Positions 1 to 9,600 of a stretch of 64,000 nucleotides of DNA are shown one piece after another (position 1 is the stretch's first letter; every line of letters starts with the position of its first letter). The notes under the pieces were generated by a model, which did not search any database, was not told where the DNA came from, and saw only the letters and a program-made list of their open reading frames with translations. A program made the position numbers and the translations under genes. The DNA is from CBDCYS01 sp965226185 (lineage in GTDB: Bacteria > Acidobacteriota > Terriglobia > Bryobacterales > UBA6623). The stretch covers positions 496,001-560,000 of the forward strand of contig CBDDCT010000004.1 in the NCBI GenBank assembly GCA_965226185.1. The letters run 5' to 3'.

Positions 1-700
1 CGGCCACGCCTTGGCCGGTTGCGTTCGCCGCGAACAGGCCCGGCGCCAGTGGAGCGACGCTGAGCGGCAGATTGCCGGTTTGGCGAAGTGCGCCGTCGCC
101 CGAGCCGCCGATGCGCAGCGCCGCGACAGCGGTCTCACCCTGCCCCGTCGTCGCTATCAATTGAGCGTCTCCAAGCGCCGTGCCGGGCGGGATCATGCCG
201 TTGATCTGCCCGCCGGAGACGAAGAACAGCGACATATCGCGCTCGACGCGGGCCGAGTCGGTGAGGGTCATCGTCGTGCCGGCGAGCGTCGTCGGCAGCG
301 GGATGGTGTCGGCGATCGCCGTCAGGGCGGCCAACTCGCTGCCAAAGACCGAGACGATCAGCTCGGGCGCCACGGCCCCGGCGGCGAAGCTCGCGGCATG
401 GAGCACGGCCGAAATCCGAGGGTTCAGCTCCGGCGCGCAGGGGACGTTGTCGAACGTGAAGCTCTGTTCGGTTATTGGTCCCCGGAACGCAGGTATAGGA
501 AGGTCATTGACCGACTGCGAAACCCGTGGCGGACTGACCGCCGCAGAGCGGCTGAAGTCCAGGAATCGAGCGACATGGTCGGCGGGCGCGGGGGCGAGCA
601 TGGCGCGGACGGTGAATGTACCATTGAGGGACGTCGGCTCGTCGCAACGTAACTCGAGCGGGATTTCGAAGCTCTCGGTGACGTCGCTTCCCTGGCTCCC
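1..700 (-). pseudogene. C-terminal part of a TIGR03437 (Solibacter-type) secreted protein, cut off from its N-terminus by an in-frame TGA and open at the window edge
   Basis: I translated this stretch by hand on the minus strand. The frame is open from just after the TGA at 701-703 to base 1 and is the same frame as the ORF upstream. It encodes the hallmarks of TIGR03437: an ISAVLHAASFAAGAVAPEL start, then SVFGSELA, a LFFVSGGQINGMIPPGTALG core and a PLAPGLFAANATGQGVA end. The domain is known mostly from Acidobacteria, at the C-termini of large exported proteins; its function is unknown. An internal ATG at 599-601 could serve as a start but would leave the protein without a signal peptide. A natural nonsense mutation, recoding or an assembly error are all possible. 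Confidence 0.75.
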
Positions 701-1843
701 TCAGACGACCTCGTAAAGCAAGAGGACCCTCCCGTTCGCGTCAAAATCCACGCGCTCGGATCCCTCTCCTTCAGCAAAGCTTCCGCCTGAAAGCGTGGCG
801 GCGTCGAATTCCACAACGCGGCGAAGCAGTCGTTCCGCCGGCTCCGATTGTCCCTTGCGTAACGGAGAACGTCCGCCAGTAGTACTTGCTGTAGAAGAGT
901 AGGCGACACTGCTAAAAAGTATGGCGGGTGACAAACCGGAAGAGTCACCCAAGATGGCAACCTGATCGCCGACGATGGGGTCGGCAAATCCCTCGCCAAC
1001 CTCCGAACTAGCGTCGAAGCCAGCCAATGCGGCTAGCTGCTCCTCTTCAGCCGACCTCAGAAACGAGCCGCCTGACAGCATGCTGAGAAGGGCCTGCCGA
1101 GCCAATAGGCCCCAAATGCTAACGAGACTCCCATCGGGGAGCACGAACAGAGAAACCCCTTTGAAGGCCGCTTGGCCGGCTGCGACCATGGATGCGTTGA
1201 ACTCGGGGGAGAGGTGCAGATTCTTTGTCAGCGTGCCGGCCGCGCCAGTCCGGACTACCTGATGATTCAGCGCGGCCGCTACATCCCCCCGAGCCCCGCT
1301 GATGATCAGCGGCCGGTTGCCGGGCAAGCCTTCGGCGAAGAGCCGCTCGCCGATGCGGTCGTCCCTTCGTTCAAGTAAGAATACGTTTGCGCCCGGATTG
1401 CGAGGCTCTCCGGGGATCTGAAAAACGGCTGTTTCGGGAGTCACGCCCTCGACGATCGCCATGGCCGCCGTGATCTCGCGGTCGTTCCGCACGACCGTAC
1501 GATTGGTGAACGGGCCGTCGAAGAAGACGTTGATCTCGACCGGCCCGGCGCCGAAGCCGGTGCAGGAGAAGCGGAAATCTCCGAGCGACTCATTCACGCT
1601 CACGCTGCGCAAAGGCAGGTTCGATGTGAGCGCGTCGAGGGTGCAATTCTGGCTCTGGGCGCCGAGCGGCGCAACCAGCGCCAGAATCAGAACGGCGGTC
1701 CAAGCGTTGCGCCTGAGTGAAGTGCAGTTCCGGAGGTCTGCCCCGGCGAATCGTTCAGGCCGCACGGCGGTCCCTTTCGCGGTCCCTTTCCACGATGCGC
1801 GCGGTCTCTGGCTGCATACGCTGGCGTTATACAGGAAAGCCAT
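701..1843 (-). CDS. Secreted protein of unknown function, N-terminal portion of the TIGR03437 protein
   Basis: The ORF ends at TGA 701-703 with a tail of LLLYEVV. I prefer the ATG at 1843 over the GTG at 1861 because GGGAGG lies 8-9 bases before it. A hydrophobic stretch WTAVLILALVAPLGAQS about 45 residues in looks like a signal peptide with an unusually long n-region, so the true start could lie further in. The mature part begins with a Cys (QNCTLDALTSNLP) and has beta-rich, Ig-like composition, but I recognise no named domain. Because the same frame continues into a TIGR03437 domain, this and the 1-700 stretch were probably once a single gene. Confidence 0.65.
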   Translation of the reverse strand: MAFLYNASVCSQRPRASWKGTAKGTAVRPERFAGADLRNCTSLRRNAWTAVLILALVAPLGAQSQNCTLDALTSNLPLRSVSVNESLGDFRFSCTGFGAGPVEINVFFDGPFTNRTVVRNDREITAAMAIVEGVTPETAVFQIPGEPRNPGANVFLLERRDDRIGERLFAEGLPGNRPLIISGARGDVAAALNHQVVRTGAAGTLTKNLHLSPEFNASMVAAGQAAFKGVSLFVLPDGSLVSIWGLLARQALLSMLSGGSFLRSAEEEQLAALAGFDASSEVGEGFADPIVGDQVAILGDSSGLSPAILFSSVAYSSTASTTGGRSPLRKGQSEPAERLLRRVVEFDAATLSGGSFAEGEGSERVDFDANGRVLLLYEVV

Positions 1844-2152
1844 CGATCTTCCCTCCCACACGCTCGATCATCCCGGTCACCGCGGCCCTTCTGCCCGAAG
1901 TGGTGTCTTTCACCATTCCGCTTAGCCCTTCGGCAGTGCAGGTGGCTTGTATCAGGTATTTCGGCGTTTCGATTCCCCTCGCTCGCTAACATTACGCTAT
2001 CAGCCGAACCAAGTCAAGATGTGTTGCCGGAATGCTGATGCGATGGCGAAGTTCGATGGGCTTTTTGGGATGTTGTCACTTAGGTGCTTGGCGGTTTGGA
2101 ACTCGACCGGCCAAGCTGCTCAACCAGGGATAGCTGAAAGCGCCTTGGTTGG

Positions 2153-4288
2153 CTAGCTTCCTTCGGCGGCGACCGTTTCGTAGTAGGCGCGGCCCTCGCG
2201 GAACAGCTCAATGACTTCCTGTCTTTGCTCGCCGGAGGCATACTTTCCACGCTGGCGGACCATTTCGATCAATTGATCAATCCAGCGCACGAAGAAGGCC
2301 CCATCGTCGCGGAGCCCGGCGCGCTTGCCGTCCACTTGGCAGTAGACCGGGCTGGTGTGGGCGTAGAGGTAGGTGTCGTTGACGACATAGCGGTCGAACG
2401 GACCCCTGACGCGGGCCGCGAGCCAGGCTCCTGATTCGAGAGAAATTTCCTTCGATAGAGCTAGCGACAGCTTGTCGCCGCTCGCTTCCGCCTGAGCGAT
2501 GACATTTCCGTTCATGACAACTTCGAGCGTCTCCATCGGCAGAAAGGAAGTAGCGGATGCTTCGATCTCGACGGCGTCACCTGCCTTCAACTTCAGCTCC
2601 GCGCCCGGCAGCTCGCCATTCACCGTGAATCGCACGATCGGTCCATTGGTCGCGAAGCTGCGGCCCTTTTTGTAGTTGTCCACCCATTCGCCGTAGTCGA
2701 GAGGGCCGCCGGTATAGACATAGACGCGGTGGCCTCCGGGGATCCACATATGGCGGCGGTTGGTGAAGCTGTCGCTGCCGGCGGAGATGGCGCACTTCAA
2801 CCCCGTGTTCAAAAGGCGATACCAGAAAGGAGTGGTCGCATCCTCATTGTTGTTGCTCACCACGTCCATGGCCTGGATGGATCCGAGCGCCAGATCAACC
2901 GGGGCCTCGCGGGCGCTCATGCTGCGCGGATCGTCCGTGAAACGATAGCCCGGATGCGCATAGCTCACGGCCGCGCCTTGGCGCGTGGCGGCTAGTGCCT
3001 GCCCGTGGTTTGGAGGGTAGTCATAAGGATAGGGGGTGCCGTCGAAGCCGGTGTAGAGCGGCTTGACGAGGCTCTTGAGCCCGGTCAGGCACATGTGGCC
3101 GTAAAGGCCGCGATTGCGCATCTCTTCTCCCCAATTGAGGATGTGCGTGGCATCGCGCAGCCGGTTCGGCTTGCCCTCGAAATACTGCTCATCGTGAATA
3201 TGCGCACCGCTGGAATTGGCCACCATCAAGTTGGTGACGTTGAGATCTTCTCCGAGCGCTTGGAGCCTGACGTCGCTGGGAGTAATGAACTCATGATTGT
3301 TGTAGTTGGCGTGAATGTGAACGTCGCCGCCGTACCAGTGCTCGCCGGCCAGGTTCGAGCGGCGTTCGAGGTCGAGGCTGACTTCGGCGGTTTCTCCGGC
3401 GCGGATTTCAACCTGCCGGCGGATGATCCCGTATTCGATGCCTCGCACCGCCTCGATCGTGGCGGGGCCCTCGGGCAAGCGCAGCAAGTGCTCTCCGCGG
3501 CTGTAGAAATAATAGTCGCCGTGCGTCCAAGTGATGCGCGAAAGTGTTGAGCCGCCCGAATCGCCGCTGGGTGCATAAGAAAGTCCGTCGGAAGCCCTTA
3601 CGTAGACGCGAGCAACCTGAGGACGGCCGTCTTCCAGGGTTCGGATTCTGAGTTTGCCCCAGCGGAGGACTTGAGCGGGGAAAGTCGCCTCGGCTTGAAT
3701 GCGGCTTTCGGGCGGCGAGCCTTGCCCGGGAAGATCGTCTCCGGCGTAGATTCTTAGGCGTACGTCCGCTGGGCCGGCGGCGGTTGGGCGCAGATTGAGA
3801 GACGCGTAATTGATGCCCGGACGAAGCCTCCAGCGGTCGGTTGTCCCTGCTTCTCCCAGGCCGGCGATCAGCTTGATGTCAATGGGGTCGTCGAGCTCGT
3901 TACGCAGAAGCGTGACCAGGTTGTAGGTATCCTCTACGGCCAATTGCAGATTCGCGGGTTTTGCGACGACTTCGATTCCGTTGCCGCTCACGCGGAGCTT
4001 CAGGACTTGGGGGAGGTCCAGTTCCCACAAATCAGCTTCGGGCGCCAGGCGCCGCTCGCGAAACGAGCGCGTGATGGGGAAGTGAAAACTGCCTTCATGG
4101 CGCAGCAACAGACGCACGGCGTCTTGGTAGTTCAGCCGGCCGGGATATTCGATGGGCTGGAAACCGCGCCGCGAAGTTTCGTAAGTATACTCGTCGCCTG
4201 GTGTTGCCCCGCTTTGTCCCCAGCCGGTGACGTGAATCGCCCCCGCGACCAGGAGAGTGAATAGTACGATCAACGTTGCCCGCTTCAT
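2153..4288 (-). CDS. CehA/McbA-family metallohydrolase (PHP-like), secreted
   Basis: About 711 residues. The start is the ATG at 4288, with AGAGGT six bases upstream, not the TTG seven codons earlier. It opens with a signal peptide (MKRATLIVLFTLLVAGAI). The N-terminal half is beta-rich and of unknown role. The C-terminal half carries the CehA/McbA signature: GDVHIHANY as the first metal-binding HxH, then a His in SYAHPGY and SAGSDSF as the closing Asp motif. This PHP-related family hydrolyses carbamates and probably phosphoesters with a divalent-metal centre, but the substrate cannot be read from sequence. It is transcribed toward the TIGR03437 gene, with a 309-base gap that shows no obvious gene. 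Confidence 0.8.
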   Translation of the reverse strand: MKRATLIVLFTLLVAGAIHVTGWGQSGATPGDEYTYETSRRGFQPIEYPGRLNYQDAVRLLLRHEGSFHFPITRSFRERRLAPEADLWELDLPQVLKLRVSGNGIEVVAKPANLQLAVEDTYNLVTLLRNELDDPIDIKLIAGLGEAGTTDRWRLRPGINYASLNLRPTAAGPADVRLRIYAGDDLPGQGSPPESRIQAEATFPAQVLRWGKLRIRTLEDGRPQVARVYVRASDGLSYAPSGDSGGSTLSRITWTHGDYYFYSRGEHLLRLPEGPATIEAVRGIEYGIIRRQVEIRAGETAEVSLDLERRSNLAGEHWYGGDVHIHANYNNHEFITPSDVRLQALGEDLNVTNLMVANSSGAHIHDEQYFEGKPNRLRDATHILNWGEEMRNRGLYGHMCLTGLKSLVKPLYTGFDGTPYPYDYPPNHGQALAATRQGAAVSYAHPGYRFTDDPRSMSAREAPVDLALGSIQAMDVVSNNNEDATTPFWYRLLNTGLKCAISAGSDSFTNRRHMWIPGGHRVYVYTGGPLDYGEWVDNYKKGRSFATNGPIVRFTVNGELPGAELKLKAGDAVEIEASATSFLPMETLEVVMNGNVIAQAEASGDKLSLALSKEISLESGAWLAARVRGPFDRYVVNDTYLYAHTSPVYCQVDGKRAGLRDDGAFFVRWIDQLIEMVRQRGKYASGEQRQEVIELFREGRAYYETVAAEGS

Positions 4289-4309
4289 CTTGTTACCTCT
4301 AGATTTCAA

Positions 4310-4838
4310 TACCCAAGGAGCCAGACGCGTGGCACCCCTCTTTACTGGAGTTTAGTTCAATCACCAGGTCCAAACCCACCGCCTTTCAGGCGGTCAGCTT
4401 CAAGCGAGGGTTCTCAACAGAGCCGCGCCCGCAAGGGTGCGGTCCAGTCTGGCAGTGACCGCATTCCGACGGCGGACCCGACACACGGACTACCCTCGAC
4501 CGCACCCTTGCTGGCGCGGCTCTGTTTCGGCCAAGCCGCGCTTCAGGCGACTTTCAGTCGCACACGAACCTGCTGGCTTTCAGCCAGCAGTTGTTCAGGG
4601 TTCTTGGAGGACTCACAGCTTTTCGTCGTGGAACCGCGGCAGATTTCGCTTGGGAAAGGCTTGGTAGGGATAGCGCTCGAGTGAGACAGCGGTATATGTG
4701 CCGCGAATCGCCGCTGAGCGCGCGGGTGGCCGACGGATCACGTCCTTGCGGGACAAGGTCAGCAACCCTCCCGCGGGCTGAGTCTTGACCGGCCGCTGCA
4801 TGCCAACATGGTAACCCTTCACCGGGACCACGCACTAG
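4310..4838. other. Gene-poor spacer with three TTTCA-loop hairpins and a large inverted repeat, left flank of IS1380 copy 1
   Basis: Hairpins with different stems but the same TTTCA loop lie at 4378-4394 (ACCGCC stem), 4547-4561 (GCGAC stem) and 4570-4590 (CTGCTGGC stem). A 28-base inverted repeat with one mismatch pairs 4417-4444 with 4498-4525. On the minus strand 4613-4831 is open for 72 codons, ending FPKRNLPRFHDEKL. It reads like the tail of a protein truncated at the IS edge, but I cannot assign it. Confidence 0.5.
4417..4525. repeat. 28-bp inverted repeat with a 53-bp loop
   Basis: The left arm 4417-4444 begins ACAGAGCCGCGCC and the right arm 4498-4525 ends GGCGCGGCTCTGT. The arms are complementary except at one position. 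It sits between TTTCA-loop hairpins in a gene-poor spacer. It could be a very small MITE or a long stem-loop. No coding potential is visible between the arms. Confidence 0.6.
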
Positions 4839-6584
4839 CCCGCATTTCTCATCGATTCCCGAAAACGGGGTTGGCGGGGCGCGCGGGATGGGATTTCATG
4901 GTCTTGAGGCGGCATCGCCTCTCGGCGGGGCCGCCGTGGGGCAGAAACGGCCCGGCATGCTGTCCGCGACCCTGGCCGAGGCGTTTTTCGTCTGTTTTTG
5001 GGCAAACCTCGATTGCCGCCCCTGTCGAGCCCTGTGTGCTTCAAGTATTACTTGAACTCGCCTTGCCGTTTTCAGCAGCGCCGCGGCTCCCCCGTTCGAG
5101 ATTCTCATACGCTTGGGCGAACACCCCCGCCCAGGCGTATCCCGTCGCCAGCGAAATCCACACTTTGCGCGCCGTGATCCGGATGCGCGCTCCGATCTTC
5201 AACAACCGCAGCCGGATCGTCGTGCATTGCGCCCGCGCCATCTTCGTCCCCGCCAACCCCAGCCGCCGCAGCGTCTCCAGCAAACAGTACCCGATCGATG
5301 AAAAATATAAGCGGATCTGATTCGACCGCAATAGCGCGGTCGAGGTGCGGTCGGCGAACAGCCCCAGCTGCTGCTCCTTGATGCGGTTCTCCATCTCTCC
5401 GCGGGCGCAGTAGATCGTCTCGTATAAGTGTTGCGCCGCCGCTTGCTTGGGCGTCAGCGACGTCACCACGAAACGCGGGTTTTCGCCCTTCGCCAGATAC
5501 TCCGCCTTGGCCACCACCCTGCGCCCCCGCGCCCAGCTGGTTCGCGTGCGGTAGCGGAAATCCCCGAACGCCCGGGCCGCCTTGCCCCTCTTGGCGAAAC
5601 GCCGCCGCGCCAGCTTCATCCGTCTCTTGATCAGGCGCTCTAAACGCTCGTTTTTCGCCAGTCCGAACACGTAATCCACGCCCTGGTTCTCGCACCAGCT
5701 CATGATCTCGTCGCGGCAAAAACCGCTGTCGGCCCGCAGCAGGATCTCGACCTCGGGCCACACCCGCCGCAGTTGTTCGACGATGCGCCGGACCTCTTCG
5801 AGCGACCCCGCCGAGGCGTCGATGTTGGACGGCCGCAGGCGCGCGCACAGCAACTGGTCCCCGGCGAAAATGTAGAGCGGCAGGTAGCAATAGTGTCCGT
5901 AGTAGCCGTGAAAAAAGCGCCCCTCTTGGCGGCCGTGCAGCGCGTCGTCGGTGGCGTCGAGATCGAGCACGATGCGCTCGGGCTGGCACGGCTGCGATTG
6001 AATGTAGAGCGAGGTCAGCAGACGGTCGGCCGCGCCCGTGTCGAGAACGATCTTCTTGTAACGGCTTTGCGCGCCGGCCTTGGCCGGGGTCAACTCCAGG
6101 CGGTTGAGAGTGCTCTTGCCGGCGCCCGCCTTGCCGCGGTCTTGGGCTCGGCGGCGCTGCTTGCCTTCGAGGTCTTGTTTGCCGCTCAGCAGGGCCAGCA
6201 GCGGGTCGGAGCGCAGCTGATCGTGATCGTTGAGGTCCTCATAACCCAGCGCCAGCCCGTAGACGCGCTGCGAGACCAGCTCGCGCACGCTGTGTTCGAC
6301 TTGCGCGGGCTGGCGGTGATCACGGAAGCAGGCGGCGAACTGCCGCACGATGCCGCTGCGCTGTTCGGTCTGGCGCAACAGCATGGCGCCGCCGTCGGAG
6401 GTGATCATGCCGCCGTCGAAACGGGCTACCACCTGGCGGCGGCCATGGTCGGCGAAGGTGAAGCTGGTTTGGGTACACTCTGTCATGGCAGGGGTCGCTT
6501 TCTTGCTGGCTGAAACATATTGTAATCATTATGTTTGTGCCACAAAAGGCGGCCTTCCGCCAACCCCGCGATGAGAAATCCGGG
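4839..6584 (-). mobile_element. IS1380-family insertion sequence, copy 1
   Basis: The element is 1,746 bp. Its terminal inverted repeats are CCCGCATTTCTCATCG (left) and CCCGGATTTCTCATCG (right, reverse complement), with one mismatch. A subterminal GGGGTTGGCGG follows at both ends, offset by an insertion on the left. CTAG flanks both sides (4835-4838 and 6585-6588), consistent with the 4-bp target duplication of the IS1380 family. The bases after the right CTAG (CCCGGCA) are also shared with copy 2, so either the target consensus is longer than four bases or the element is. Copy 2 at 53179-54925 differs by two single-base changes that I could find. Confidence 0.9.
5041..6486 (-). CDS. IS1380-family DDE transposase, copy 1 (481 aa)
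   Basis: The start is ATG at 6486. The N-terminus has the family signature FDGGMITSDGGAMLLRQ and GYEDLNDHDQLRSDP. Catalytic acidic residues are visible in VLDLDATDDALHG (first D), LLRADSGFCRDE (second D) and RGEMENRIKEQQLG (E). The length is normal for the family. Compared with copy 2, one C is missing in a homopolymer near 5091-5095. This shifts the frame at the extreme C-terminus, so copy 1 ends SRGAAENGKASSSNT while copy 2 ends EPRRC. The catalytic core is untouched in both, so both could be active. Confidence 0.95.
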   Translation of the reverse strand: MTECTQTSFTFADHGRRQVVARFDGGMITSDGGAMLLRQTEQRSGIVRQFAACFRDHRQPAQVEHSVRELVSQRVYGLALGYEDLNDHDQLRSDPLLALLSGKQDLEGKQRRRAQDRGKAGAGKSTLNRLELTPAKAGAQSRYKKIVLDTGAADRLLTSLYIQSQPCQPERIVLDLDATDDALHGRQEGRFFHGYYGHYCYLPLYIFAGDQLLCARLRPSNIDASAGSLEEVRRIVEQLRRVWPEVEILLRADSGFCRDEIMSWCENQGVDYVFGLAKNERLERLIKRRMKLARRRFAKRGKAARAFGDFRYRTRTSWARGRRVVAKAEYLAKGENPRFVVTSLTPKQAAAQHLYETIYCARGEMENRIKEQQLGLFADRTSTALLRSNQIRLYFSSIGYCLLETLRRLGLAGTKMARAQCTTIRLRLLKIGARIRITARKVWISLATGYAWAGVFAQAYENLERGSRGAAENGKASSSNT

Positions 6585-6683
6585 CTAGCCCGGCACTCGT
6601 TTTCGCCGCTCGGGATTTCACCAACCCAGGGGCTTGCTGGAGCGGCCCGCGATGAAAACCGCCATGGCAGGCGCGGCGGCTCG

Positions 6684-9600
6684 TTAGAAACGGAAACGGA
6701 CGTTGAGTTGGAAGGTGCGCTGCAGCCCTTCGGAGCGAACGATGCCGAAGTAGGGGTCGTCTACATTGCTGAACGGGGCGGCCCAGTTCTGGTTGTTGAA
6801 GGCGTTGAGCAGGTCGACGCCGAATTCGGCCGACATCGTTTCGCTGACGGCCACGGACTTGGCGATTCGCAGGTCCCACTGCTGGAAGCCGTGCATCCGC
6901 AGCGCGTTACGGCCGAGCGCACCTTGGCGCAGCTCGTCAAAGTTGGTGGGCACGACGGGCTGAAACACGGTAGGGTCGAAGGCAAACCGGCCGCTCACGG
7001 TGCGACCGTCCGAAAGTGTAAATGTTCGGACCTCACTCGGATCCAAGCGCTGATACGTTCCGACGATGTCAGGCCGCCCCACGCGCTCAAAGCTAAACGT
7101 AGGATCTTCCGTCTGCCGGACATCGAGAGGCAGGCCGGACCGCAAGCGCCAGATACCGCTGATCCGCCAATCGTCGGCCCACGGCATTCGCGACGCCAGG
7201 TCCCGGGGGAGCCCAATTCGATAAAGCCAAGTCGCCGTCAGCATGTGACGCCGATCGAAATCGGAAGGCGCCCACGGCTCCGTATTGAATGCGTCGCCAA
7301 AAGCGCTGCTGGCGTTATCAAACGAACTGGACCAGGTGTAGCCGATGTCAAACGCCAGACCTCGCGTGAGGTAGCGAGTGGCCTTCAGGTGCATGCCGTT
7401 GTAGCGAGCGTCCCCGGAACTCTCAAACGAGCGGATGTTGCGGTATTGCGAGAAGAGGCGCATGTTGCGAATCGACCCGAATCCCAACAGCGGATTGCGC
7501 CGGAATTCGTTCAGCTCCCGCTGGCGCTGCAAGTTCAGCGAGCGGGTTCCGACATAGGTTGCGCTCACGAATACGCGGTGCGGCAACAGACGCTGCCAGC
7601 CGGCGGCCCAGTGATGCGCCACGGCATTGTCAAAAAACGGGTCGAAGACCAGAATCGGGTAGGTAACGAGCGAGCCGCGAATAAAACCCGTGTTGACGGG
7701 AGGGACGATCGAAAGCGGCGCCTGAAAGCTGCCGGCGCGGGCCAGGCTGGCAAAGTCGAAACGGGTGTCGGTGCTGAACGGCGGATAAGTAGCTTGGAAC
7801 AAGGCGGCGGCGCTCGATCCGGCGAATGTCCCGAAGTCGTGGAACACTCCGTAGGAAGCGCGGAATACCGACCGGCCCGATTCGCCGAAGATCCAGCGCG
7901 AAAGCTTGTTCTCCGAAGTCGGAGAGTAAGCCAGCCCGACACGGGGGGCGAAGTGGTTGCCATCGGTTCGAATCGTGGAGCGGGGAAGCACGCCGAGGTC
8001 GCCGTCGGGATCACCGGGAAAAATCAAGTTGGGCAAGGTATCCTCGAACGACTGGCTCTCGACGGTGCGCCGAAAAGCCGCCAAGCGGTCCAGCCGTTCG
8101 ACGGCGGGCGGCTGTGATTCGAAGCGGAGGCCGAGCGTAATCCGCATCCCCCGAAACGGACGGACTTCCGACTCTCCGTAGAGCGCGAATTCGTTCCAGC
8201 GCAGGTTCAGGCTGCGCGGGGTGGTTACGCGGTAGGAGGCGGGGATGCCGAGCAACAAGTCCGCGACGCTGTTGCGCGTGCCGCGAAACGCCGCTGGCGA
8301 GAAGGTAAAGCTTCCGGCGGCATTCTCGGTATTTGAGAACGGCCAGATACCTCGCCGGAACAGCACGCCGCCTCGAAGAACGAGTCCCCCGCGGCGATAG
8401 GCCAGATCATCGCGAAACTGAAAAGACGTCTGTGCCGACGATTCCGCGAACAAGAATGGCGCAATCCGCAGCCGTTCGGCGCCGTCATCGCCGAGCAGAG
8501 TCACATCGGGAAGCGTGCCTGGATTGGCGCCGAAGCTCTGAAAGTCGAACCCGAAACTATCCGCGGACGTGTCAATAAAGTCCAGGCGCCCTTGCCGGCG
8601 GTTGCTCGCCAATCGCTGTCCGGCCAAGCGGACAGTGTTTGAAAAACTGGGTCCGGGCGTGTAAGTAAAGCTGACCTGGGCGTTGTGAGAACGTTGTCCG
8701 CGCCGCGAGGCCAGGCCCGGGGTCGCTAGTGCAACATCACGAAACGGTTCGTCGACGCGATTCCGGAAGTTGAAGTAGCTGGAGTTCAATGACCAATTGC
8801 GCAAGCGCCAGTCGAGCCGGCCCAGCAGCATCTCTCCATTGCCATCGAGGTCTCTATCCGAGCGGTAAAGATTCTCTCCTTCGTTGGCTGCCGGAACGAA
8901 CGTATCGAGATACTTCGTCATCAGCGGATCGAGCAATTCGGCCGGCAGTAATCCGTTGACGAAAGGCACATTGGTTTGCGGGTCGCGGGGCGCGTTCCGC
9001 GGGGACGCGGAAGAAAAGTCGCCGGCGCGCTCGGCGACAGTGAGCACCGGCGAGATCGCGGTCTCGCGGCGGCTGGTAGCCCAAGCTTCGGCATCCAGGA
9101 ACAGGAAAAGGCCCTTCTTTTTCGACAGCGCCCCTCCTATTTGCCCCCCTGCCGCCAAACCGTTGATTGAGTCGCTCGATCCGTCGAAGGTCTCGATCGT
9201 GTTGCCGCCTCGGGGACGCCAAAACCCGCGCGCTTGACCGTGCCACTCGTTGCCGCCGCCGCGAGTCGTGGCCGAAACAACGGCGCCGGCGTTGCGTCCG
9301 TCTTGGGCGGAATAGGTGTGGCTGACTACCCGGAACGTCTCAATGCCTTCCGGCATGGGGCCGAAAGTCGTTGCCTGCGCGCCCGTAATGCGGTTTTGTG
9401 CGTTGTTCGAACCGCTATCGAGCTGGTAGTTGATCGCCGACGGCCTCGACCCGTTAGCGGAAACCGGCGCCGCCCGCCCGGTGAATGGGTCGACTTCCAG
9501 CGATTGAGTCGGACTCGCGCCCGGCACCATTGATAAGAGCTTGTCCACCGGTGTTCGGCCTTCCGAGCCGAGCAATACCGGCACAGCCTCGATCTGCTCT

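Noticed and set aside
701..703. Selenocysteine or other recoding at the TGA
   Set aside because: No SECIS-like structure recognised, and TIGR03437 proteins are not known selenoproteins. Decay or error is simpler.
4613..4831. 72-codon minus-strand frame next to IS1380 copy 1, possibly a truncated gene
   Set aside because: No domain recognised, and the sequence beyond the IS does not continue it. Kept only as a remark in the spacer entry.
5105..5989. 294-codon frame overlapping the IS1380 transposase on the same strand (and its twin at 53446-54330)
   Set aside because: A frame-shifted shadow of the transposase; Arg/Ala-rich, no start site, repeated only because the IS is repeated.
6531..8117. 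Long plus-strand frame of 528 codons opposite the TonB receptor
   Set aside because: It is antisense to a well-supported receptor gene; the residues are Arg/Gly-rich without family likeness.
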